A stretch of DNA of 15,768 bases from Chrysochromulina tobinii (taxonomy: Eukaryota; Haptophyta; Prymnesiales; Chrysochromulinaceae): positions 1 to 15,768 of the forward strand of contig JWZX01001690.1 of NCBI GenBank assembly GCA_001275005.1, given 5' to 3'. Positions 7,718-13,508 of this stretch are shown one piece after another (position 1 is the first letter of the stretch; each line of letters begins with the position of its first letter). The notes below the pieces were generated by a model. It was not told the DNA's origin. It made no database searches and saw nothing but the letters and a program-made list of their open reading frames with translations. The position numbers and the translations under genes are program-made.

Positions 7718-9463
7718 TCACCAACTGTCGTCCTCGGGCTCCGCATCGTTGTCGCGCTTCTCTCCCTCCTCGTCGTCCTCGGCGGCATCTCGCCTCGCGG
7801 CTGCCATGGCGGCGGTATCTCGCCTCGCCGCCTCAAGGAGAGCATCGCCGTGGATCCTTAATTCGGCTGCGGCGCGCGAGTCCGCAGCCTTGGCATCGAT
7901 GGCCAGCACTAGGCTCGAGCGACGCGTCGATGAGCGCGTGGACGTCTCGAAGCGCTCGGGACGGCGCTCGAAGCGCCCCTGGTCCAGCTCGGCGCCGATG
8001 ATGGCGCTATCGGTGAAACTGGTATCGCGCTCGTGTAGCTCACGATTGATGCGGCCGGAGCGCTTTTCAGGAGTGCGCAGGAGTCGATTGAAGGTCCCCG
8101 CGCCGCCCACATTTCCGCCGCCGCTCATGTTTGCTCTGAGCAAGTCAAACTTGTGATGCAGCCGCGTCGTGTCCTGCACGTGCCGGGCGTTGGCATCCTC
8201 GAACCGTGCCGTCAGCGCCGCGTGCGCCACCTCGTGCTTTGCACATTGCTCGGCGAGCTGATCTCGGGCCATCTCCGAAATCGTGAGGGCGTGGCGAAGG
8301 TTTCTCATTTCATCAGAAGAGCCGTGCACTGCTCGAGACAGCTGTGCCGCCCTCTGTGCGTCGAGCACGCGGCTCGTGCCGCGCCGCGCGCTCGCCTCCG
8401 CCAGTTTCGCCTCTCGTTCCAGCCGTGCCAGGTTCGTGTACCCCACAGCTGTGGAGCACTCGATCTCGTTCTGGAGGTCGCGCAGCTTCTGCTCGAGGGA
8501 AACGACGGCCACAATTCCTTTCTCCACCTCGTTGCGCAGCTCTGCCTCGGTGACGGCCGCCTTTGAGCGCTGCTGGTGCAGCTCGGCCGTCAACGCCCGA
8601 CGCATGGAGTGCATCTCAAAGTGGTGCTGCTGCTCCATGCTGCGAACCTCGCGCAGCCAGATTTGGTCGTTCACGGCATGCAGCTCCTCGAGAGCTCGCT
8701 CCTTGAGCTTCGTCACTGCCGCACTCGTCTGCTCGGCCGCCCGATGCACGTGCACGGCCTGTGACGCCGCTTGCTCGGCCTCCGCGCATGCCTCTTGCAG
8801 CCAAGTGGACGTTCTGACGAGCCTTTGAACGAGGTCGTGAGCCTTGCCTGCGCTCTCGTTCGTCGGCCAAGCCATCCGTGTGACGAGCGCGAGTGCGTCG
8901 GAGTCGGCAAAGCGAGATGCTGCGCGCGCCTTGGTTGCTCTTGCGAGCACACCATCGAGATCTGAGAGAGGCTCTGCAACGTAAGGATCTCGCTTGGTCG
9001 CAGCCTGCGCTACGTGAGCGGTGCTATCCAGCAGATTGGCTGTGCGATAGCTTGGGCTAGAAGAGACAGGTGGGGACGAGGGGCGCCGAGGAGAATGGGA
9101 CTCGGGTGGAGAGGGCGGAGCCTTTGCTGCGCCACGCGATCCAGGTGGCCAGCGGTAGCCCCGTGCCGACGGGGTATCTGGGCCTGCCAGGTACCGTTGC
9201 CTCACCATGTACCTCGCCAGCTCAAAGTTGGCGGCCTCGGGTCGTGGCCAAACGATGACATCACTGGTTTTGCCGTCGCCGTGCTGTAGGGAGATGTATT
9301 GCGTCGGCGTCAGCGGAATGCCGGCAGGCACTTGGACACAGCTCACCCTCATGAAAGGCACGAAACGTTTTCCGTTGATAAAAAACTTGGCAACCAAAAA
9401 TGGCAAGCAAGCATGCAAAGCCCATTCTGAAAGGAAGCAAGCTTCCAACAAATCTCCTTCCAT
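7718..9463 (-). CDS. Predicted coiled-coil protein of unknown function
   Basis: I do not recognise the family. From the first in-frame ATG (9463) it is 581 residues; an in-frame TAG precedes it at 9503-9505. A second ATG at 9352 would give 544 residues and may be the true start. The intervening bases are noticeably more AT-rich than the rest, contain a TTTTTTATC run on the minus strand, and look like leader sequence. The N-terminal part has a short folded-looking segment (VQVPAGIPLTPTQYISL), then a Pro/Ser-rich linker. The middle is a long heptad-like, Ala/Glu/Arg/Leu-rich region (about nt 8150-8900) with a mostly continuous coiled-coil appearance. Then come an RTPEKRSGR basic patch, a Ser/Arg segment, and a strongly acidic tail ending EPEDDSW. 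A cytoskeletal or scaffold role is an inference from shape only. It lies 76 bases downstream of the AlkB-like gene on the same strand. Confidence 0.75.
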   Translation of the reverse strand: MEGDLLEACFLSEWALHACLPFLVAKFFINGKRFVPFMRVSCVQVPAGIPLTPTQYISLQHGDGKTSDVIVWPRPEAANFELARYMVRQRYLAGPDTPSARGYRWPPGSRGAAKAPPSPPESHSPRRPSSPPVSSSPSYRTANLLDSTAHVAQAATKRDPYVAEPLSDLDGVLARATKARAASRFADSDALALVTRMAWPTNESAGKAHDLVQRLVRTSTWLQEACAEAEQAASQAVHVHRAAEQTSAAVTKLKERALEELHAVNDQIWLREVRSMEQQHHFEMHSMRRALTAELHQQRSKAAVTEAELRNEVEKGIVAVVSLEQKLRDLQNEIECSTAVGYTNLARLEREAKLAEASARRGTSRVLDAQRAAQLSRAVHGSSDEMRNLRHALTISEMARDQLAEQCAKHEVAHAALTARFEDANARHVQDTTRLHHKFDLLRANMSGGGNVGGAGTFNRLLRTPEKRSGRINRELHERDTSFTDSAIIGAELDQGRFERRPERFETSTRSSTRRSSLVLAIDAKAADSRAAAELRIHGDALLEAARRDTAAMAAARRDAAEDDEEGEKRDNDAEPEDDSW

Positions 9464-9539
9464 CACTGTGACTGTCCGGTTCCGCGACGCCACGCCTAAG
9501 CCCTAACTCGAGCCCTGTTCCAAGCGTCTCGCCTGAAAT

Positions 9540-10541
9540 TCATAACACCCGCGCCTTGTCTCCCGGCCACTCGACCGTCTGGAAGTCCTTGCCTCGGCCC
9601 GACAAGCCGATGGGCTCGCCGGTGTCAGGATCGAGCTTGCGCGCGTGCGTGCTCACGCTCCGGAGCGTGAGCGAGAGCCGCTCGCCTACATGCGTCATCG
9701 GCCCAGTTGGGACTGCGTGTGTCCACCTCTTGTTCGTCTTCGGGCCGAGGATGAAGCAGCTGCCGTGCCGAAGGGTGATGTGCTGCTCCTCGAGCACCTC
9801 CGTCCCGGAAGTCGAGGTGCCGGCCGTAGACTCGCCGCTGCGCCGCTGGAGCACGAGAACCCGAGACGCGCCAACAGACACGAGAAGAATGGGATGCGAC
9901 GGTTCCAGATCCAACGTCTTATCCTTATGGGCCCCGAGCGCGGTCTCGCCGTCGGCGTAGTAATTGGCCACGCAATGGTTCGGCACGTTCGCGACGCCCG
10001 ACTCAACCTCCCCGAGCGCGGCGCGCGTGGCCGAGTCGCGAATGGCTGCCACGGTCGGCGCCCGAGCAAACCGCTTGCGCCTTTCATACAGGGCACGGAG
10101 CGGTTGCGCCGGATAGCGATACAAGGGGAAGCCCTGCTCGTCGTCCTCGCTGACGACGACGGTGCACGGCGGATTTTCACCACCGCCCGGCGGGCCGGTC
10201 TTGCAGAGCGGCTCGAGCTCCCTCAAGAGGCGCGCTATTACCAACTCCGGCGTCATGCGACCAAGGTTGGGTGGCAGCACGTTGACGAGCAGCAGCGAAT
10301 CACCCGCGCCGAGCCAGCCCGTGGGCTTGTCGCCCTGGACGTATAAAGTCTTGCGGTTGGTGTTTACGTAGAAGTGAATAGCGATGGCGATCGCTAGCGT
10401 GGCGACCGCCGTCTTGAGCAGTGGCGAGCCATACAACTGTAGGGGGACGCAGATAGAGGTGATGCACGCGATGAGCCACGGATCGTTCACCCACCTGATG
10501 AATTTAAACAGCGCCACGAGCTTGGGGTTGGCTTTGCCCAT
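9540..10541 (-). CDS. AlkB-like 2-oxoglutarate/Fe(II) dioxygenase with N-terminal membrane segment
   Basis: The protein is 333 residues from the first in-frame ATG at 10541; the longer frame upstream has only a GTG. Two hydrophobic stretches at residues 22-38 and 41-58 look like a membrane hairpin or anchor. The catalytic half reads VPNHCVANYYADGE (residues 187-200), then GAHKD with the iron ligands H205 and D207, GSCFILGP, WTHAV with the third ligand H275, and RLSLTLR with R288 and R294, the Arg pair typical of AlkB-family 2-oxoglutarate binding. Known: AlkB enzymes oxidatively demethylate nucleic acids or proteins, and related enzymes hydroxylate other substrates. The substrate cannot be read here. 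The membrane segment is unusual for a DNA-repair AlkB and points to an organelle or ER-membrane location, or to a non-DNA substrate. The motif order and spacing make the superfamily call strong and the subfamily call weak. Confidence 0.8.
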   Translation of the reverse strand: MGKANPKLVALFKFIRWVNDPWLIACITSICVPLQLYGSPLLKTAVATLAIAIAIHFYVNTNRKTLYVQGDKPTGWLGAGDSLLLVNVLPPNLGRMTPELVIARLLRELEPLCKTGPPGGGENPPCTVVVSEDDEQGFPLYRYPAQPLRALYERRKRFARAPTVAAIRDSATRAALGEVESGVANVPNHCVANYYADGETALGAHKDKTLDLEPSHPILLVSVGASRVLVLQRRSGESTAGTSTSGTEVLEEQHITLRHGSCFILGPKTNKRWTHAVPTGPMTHVGERLSLTLRSVSTHARKLDPDTGEPIGLSGRGKDFQTVEWPGDKARVL

Positions 10542-10690
10542 GGATCCGTCGACCACGCGCTGCAGAGTCCTGCGAAGCGCGTGCACTGAAGCGCGTATGC
10601 GACAGTTGACACCAACCCGTACAGTACAGGACCTACAATTACGTTCATTCACAGCTGGATCCGCTCGAGCCACATGCCGGCTGTGGTAAG

Positions 10691-10810
10691 GCGTCCACCT
10701 TCGTGACGCTCGTTACGGGCGCGCGCTACGCGACCGCAGCTTCGTGCCTGCCACAGATGCTCCGCAACGTCGGCTCGCTATGCCCGCTTCTGCTCATCTA
10801 CAAACAATGA
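10691..10810 (+). pseudogene. GT8 glycosyltransferase (glycogenin-like) N-terminal fragment
   Basis: One plus-strand frame reads TFVTLVTGARYATAASCLPQ, continued by MLRNVGSLCPLLLIYKQ, then TGA at 10808. This matches the first strand, turn and helix and the second strand of GT8 nucleotide-sugar transferases, whose N-terminus typically reads like a-FVTLvT-x-x-Y-x-x-g-a-x-x-L-x-x-s-L-r-x-v-G-S-x-x-P-L-l-l. The frame is open back to a TGA at 10607 but has no Met before the motif, and the rest of the enzyme (including the DxD metal site) is absent downstream. I take it as a truncated relic; a first exon of an unseen spliced gene is the alternative, but no obvious donor follows. Confidence 0.5.
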
Positions 10811-10817
10811 GGCCTTG

Positions 10818-10825
10818 TATAAAAA
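10818..10825 (+). promoter_or_regulatory. TATA-box-like element (TATAAAAA) without an assigned gene
   Basis: TATAAAAA stands in GC-rich surroundings, facing right. No protein-coding gene begins to its right on the plus strand; the next 30-160 bases contain the direct-repeat block. It could drive a non-coding transcript, be the promoter of a lost gene, or be fortuitous. Confidence 0.3.
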
Positions 10826-10877
10826 CGGGCGGAGAGTGGAGAAACAACCATTAACAAGAGGTTATTCTGTCTGGTTG

Positions 10878-10966
10878 CACACACTATCCCCACCACCTGA
10901 TTTTGAACTGAGTGATTGACCCATTGGATTCACACACTTATCCCCACCACCTGATTTTGAACTGAG
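10878..10966 (+). repeat. 35/36-bp direct repeat
   Basis: Copies at 10878-10912 and 10931-10966 begin CACACACT and share an identical 28-bp core starting TATCCCCACCACCTG. They differ by one inserted T in the second copy and are separated by 18 bases. Two copies with a unique spacer suggest a local duplication or paired binding sites. Confidence 0.85.
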
Positions 10967-11239
10967 ATAGTCTGAGTGTGTAACACTGTGGTGTTTAGCG
11001 GAGAAACGACCGATAAAGGCGGGAGGCCAAACTGTCTTTGAGTTGTTGTGAGTGAAACGCCCGCCTACAAAGGCGAGCACGCTTCGTCGCGGAAACGCGA
11101 AATCGCTGATTCAGTTGTATGTGTACAGTACGTCGGCCGGTCGTGCAACTCTCGCCACGGCGCACGCCTCCGCAAGCCCACACGCGCCCGCACCCTCAGG
11201 CGCTCAGAGCTATGTGTGCTCCCAGCGCCGTCGATCGAC

Positions 11240-12358
11240 TCACTGGGCAGGGGGTTGCTCCGCTGTGAGCGCGACGGTGACGCAGCCCAGGGCTGTGAGC
11301 GCCATGCCGATGGACGCACTGATCGATGGAATCTGGCCGGAGATCAGTGCCGCTAGCCCGAGTACCACCAGCGAGTTCGACCCAAAGATCGCAATCGAGA
11401 TGCTCGTGTATGGGCCGGAGGCGAGCGCCTGGCTGACCGCGAACACGCTGCCCGCCTGCAGCAAGCCGCACAGGAGCGGCAGCCAGAGGCCAGGCATGCT
11501 TACCGGCATGCTGCGCCCTTCCCAGTGCGCGGCGAGCAGCAGCGGCGTCGAGGCTGCACCCAGGACGAGGCAGCGCGCCTGAGAGGCGCTCACGCCGGCC
11601 ATGCCAGACGAATCCACGACTCGCGCCGAGAAGATCGAGCCGCCGAAGCACAGCATGGCGAGAATGGCGTACGCGATGCCCATGAGGCTGACGCCCGACT
11701 GGACGCCCGGCTCGACGCTCGTTGGGTCAAAGAGACCCGCCATGATGACGAGGCCACCGAAGACGAGGAGGACCGAGAGCCACTGCCCAAGGGTGAGGCG
11801 CTCGTCGTAGACAAAGTGGCACAAGACGGAGACGAGGATGACGTCGGCGCACACGACCGAGCAGAGAGGGCCTTGCGCCGCGGGGTCCTCGGAAAAACTG
11901 GCCTTCATGAACAACTGTGCACAGCCAGCGGCCACACCACCGCCGAGCGTCACGAGCTTTGGAAACCATGAAAGTTTGGTCGGCGTCGAAGCGTCGTCGA
12001 ACAGCAAGGATCTGCTGAGTGAAGTTGTTGCCGATCGAGCGGCAGCATCAGTGTAGAAGACTCCTAGCTGCATGTTGCTCGCGTAGGTCGCCAGGCCGCA
12101 CAGGCCGGTACCGAACCACAAGAAGCCGATGGTTCGTTTGAAGTCTTCACCCGGGAGCTCGTTGGTGTAGCCGATGATGAAGTTCTGAACACCGAAGCCT
12201 AAGAAAGCAAGCGTCGACCAGCCGACCGCAGACCAGAGCTCCGATTTTTTCGCGACCGGGCCCTTCTCTGAGACCTCTGCTTTGGCGGGAGAGGTCCCAG
12301 ATTTTACTCCCGAGTCGATGATCGCTTTGCGTCCAAGGGATCGAAGCGGGGAGAGCAT
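11240..12358 (-). CDS. DMT/EamA-type multi-pass transporter
   Basis: The protein is 372 residues from an ATG at 12358. After a polar 40-residue N-terminus it has about ten hydrophobic helices, roughly at residues 43-63, 77-92, 134-152, 165-183, 190-209, 224-244, 262-277, 289-311, 317-339 and 346-364. The YDERLTLGQWLSVLLVFGGL string at the end of the first five-helix half is the typical EamA ending (E-R-l-t-x-x-Q-x-x-s-x-x-L-x-x-x-G). The second half ends with a comparable small-residue helix pair. Known: drug/metabolite transporters move nucleotide-sugars, triose-phosphates, amino acids or other metabolites across plasma or organelle membranes. No substrate-specific motif is recognisable, so the cargo stays open. 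The stretch between helices 2 and 3 (residues 93-133) is long and Ser/Thr-rich, which is somewhat atypical. It is transcribed in the same direction as the acetyltransferase gene, 450 bases away. Confidence 0.75.
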   Translation of the reverse strand: MLSPLRSLGRKAIIDSGVKSGTSPAKAEVSEKGPVAKKSELWSAVGWSTLAFLGFGVQNFIIGYTNELPGEDFKRTIGFLWFGTGLCGLATYASNMQLGVFYTDAAARSATTSLSRSLLFDDASTPTKLSWFPKLVTLGGGVAAGCAQLFMKASFSEDPAAQGPLCSVVCADVILVSVLCHFVYDERLTLGQWLSVLLVFGGLVIMAGLFDPTSVEPGVQSGVSLMGIAYAILAMLCFGGSIFSARVVDSSGMAGVSASQARCLVLGAASTPLLLAAHWEGRSMPVSMPGLWLPLLCGLLQAGSVFAVSQALASGPYTSISIAIFGSNSLVVLGLAALISGQIPSISASIGMALTALGCVTVALTAEQPPAQ

Positions 12359-12395
12359 GCCTCGGCCCCTGGCGCAAAAGAAATCGTGCGGCCAC

Positions 12396-12405
12396 TTCGC
12401 GCGAA
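12396..12405. promoter_or_regulatory. Perfect 10-bp palindrome TTCGCGCGAA upstream of the transporter gene
   Basis: It stands 38 bases before the transporter ATG. The sequence contains two inverted TTCGCGC-type half-sites, which resemble E2F/DP sites found in cell-cycle promoters of plants and algae. Functional assignment is speculative from a single site. Confidence 0.3.
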
Positions 12406-12744
12406 TTTACATAACGAAATCGTCTTGTGAACACACAACACAGGTTTCACCGTGAAAGCAATATAGGACGCACACGCTTTACACCCGATGGAGGCTGAGA
12501 ACGCGTAACCAAACCAGGTTGTCAAACGTTTCCACGCAAATGGCATCTGGCGCGACTCGGGACTCGCACGTCGAAAAACGAGCGGTCGAAAACGGGTTTG
12601 TGGTGACAAAAATCATACGCCAGCGTAAAGCGAGGTGCAGGCACCCACCCAAAAATACACTTCGCACTGTGTTGAACGAAAAAGGCCACCACAGTTATTG
12701 CACGCCCAACCGTGTCGAAAAAGCGAGGTGTGTCGTCAACATAT

Positions 12745-12775
12745 AACTCGCATATTGCGAGTTGTGTTGCGAGTT
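12745..12775. repeat. Hairpin AACTCGCA-TAT-TGCGAGTT plus an extra arm copy
   Basis: Eight-base perfect arms (12745-12752 and 12756-12763) flank a three-base loop. TTGCGAGTT occurs again at 12767-12775. It lies 34-64 bases past the acetyltransferase stop codon, within the expected 3' UTR, so it could form a 3'-UTR stem-loop in the transcript. No AATAAA was seen nearby. Confidence 0.7.
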
Positions 12776-12808
12776 GGGGATTGCACTTTTGAACCCTCAT
12801 TCGAAGGG

Positions 12809-13357
12809 TCATATCTCCTTCTTGATGGCAAGGCCCATATCGACCCACGGGGTTTGACCGTGCACCACCGCCGACGGGCCGATCAACCCAAATCCGCACG
12901 ACTCGTAGAACCCAACCAGGTTCTCCTTGCAGATCAGTAGCACGCGTTCCGTCTTGGTCTCCGAAGCCATGCGCTGTAGGTACTCTTGGAGCATCCACGT
13001 CGCCAACCCGCGCCGTCTGAGCGACTCCTCAACCACGATTGAGTGGATGCACAAGGTGGTGCCGTCCGGGTCGTGTTTTGCCATGGCTTCTTCGGTGAGC
13101 GTCTCGGATGAGACCAGCGTGCCGCACACAAATCCGACGAGTGAATCTGCCTCGCTGCTTCCGACACGAAATGCTCCGTAGAAAAATTCTGGAGCCTTGC
13201 GTATCCGCAGATCCAACTTCTCTCTCGTCGCTGCCTCGTCTTCGGGATAAGATGAGATCTCGATTGCATATGCACGGTCAAGGAACTGCAACGTCACCTT
13301 CTCCAGACGATACCCGCTCGGCGCGACGGCCGTCGCACCTTGCGTCGGGGAAGGCAT
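12809..13357 (-). CDS. GNAT acetyltransferase, arylalkylamine N-acetyltransferase (AANAT)-like
   Basis: The protein is 182 residues from an ATG at 13357, the usual size for a single-domain GNAT. Visible elements are LVGFVCGTL (residues 73-81, strand 4), LCIHSIVVEESLRRRGLA (102-119) with the acetyl-CoA pyrophosphate-binding R-R-R-G-L-A, LLICKENLVGFYESCGF (140-156) with a Tyr (151) at the position of the AANAT general acid, and a final GPSAVVHGQTPWVDM. The combined IHS.VV, LICKE.LV.FYE..GF and VVHG..W..M pattern is that of the non-vertebrate AANAT branch, which acetylates serotonin, tryptamine or polyamine-like arylalkylamines. H105 may match the His of the vertebrate catalytic pair. Substrate preference is inferred. 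It is divergent from the plus-strand gene at 13509, sharing a promoter interval of about 150 bases. Confidence 0.8.
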   Translation of the reverse strand: MPSPTQGATAVAPSGYRLEKVTLQFLDRAYAIEISSYPEDEAATREKLDLRIRKAPEFFYGAFRVGSSEADSLVGFVCGTLVSSETLTEEAMAKHDPDGTTLCIHSIVVEESLRRRGLATWMLQEYLQRMASETKTERVLLICKENLVGFYESCGFGLIGPSAVVHGQTPWVDMGLAIKKEI

Positions 13358-13508
13358 GGTGTGAAAACACCACAATAAACTTGGACGGTACGGTCCAGAG
13401 AACTGGAAGGCCTTGCTTCAACCACGCATCAGGCCGAGCTGCACCTCTTGCCTTCTATAAGCCCTCACACACGCACTCACTCACCGATCCACTCACCCCG
13501 TACTTGTG
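13358..13508. promoter_or_regulatory. Divergent promoter interval with TATA-like element
   Basis: This short region lies between two divergently transcribed genes. A plus-strand TATAA sits at 13456-13460 in TTCTATAAG, about 50 bases before the ATG at 13509, followed by a pyrimidine/CACTCA-rich stretch that could hold the start site. On the minus strand an AT-rich TTTATTG precedes the acetyltransferase ATG by about 15 bases. The interval is too short for two independent large promoters. Confidence 0.45.

Larger units (their letters stand above)
10542..11239. other. Mostly non-coding spacer between the AlkB-like and transporter genes
   Basis: About 700 bases upstream of the AlkB-like gene and downstream of the transporter gene, both on the minus strand. 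They hold a GT8-like coding relic, a TATAAAAA box on the plus strand, a 35/36-bp direct repeat, and a looser outer repeat (GGAGAAACAACC at 10838, GGAGAAACGACC at 11000). I saw no AATAAA for the transporter gene. No reading frame here has protein-like composition apart from the relic. Confidence 0.6.
12359..12808. other. Spacer: transporter promoter region and acetyltransferase 3' flank
   Basis: These 450 bases have no coding potential I trust. They contain the palindrome TTCGCGCGAA, a 6-1-6 inverted repeat TTTCAC-C-GTGAAA at 12445-12457, a minus-strand TATAT at 12461-12465 about 100 bases before the transporter ATG (a weak TATA candidate), the string AAAGCGAGGTG twice (near 12626 and 12717, the second slightly extended), and an 8-3-8 hairpin near the acetyltransferase stop. 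Confidence 0.6.

Noticed and set aside
7567-8156. Plus-strand and other minus-strand frames overlapping the coiled-coil gene's 3' part
   Set aside because: Ser/Ala/Arg-rich frames typical of GC-rich shadow reading; the heptad pattern is only in the chosen frame.
8198-8215. GGTTCGA-type string on the minus strand, like a tRNA B box
   Set aside because: It lacks the following CC and a matching A box or cloverleaf, and lies inside a coding region.
9464-9493. GTG start ten codons before the first ATG of the coiled-coil gene
   Set aside because: GTG initiation is not expected in a nuclear eukaryotic gene; the first ATG at 9463 or 9352 is preferred.
10542-10673. Upstream extension of the AlkB-like frame from GTG at 10673
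   Set aside because: No ATG in that extension and no conserved motif; it is more likely 5' leader.
10878-10966. CRISPR-like repeat-spacer-repeat
   Set aside because: Only two repeat copies with one short spacer, in a eukaryotic setting with no cas genes.
13374-13379. AATAAA on the plus strand
   Set aside because: No plus-strand gene ends here; it lies in the promoter interval just upstream of the acetyltransferase ATG.
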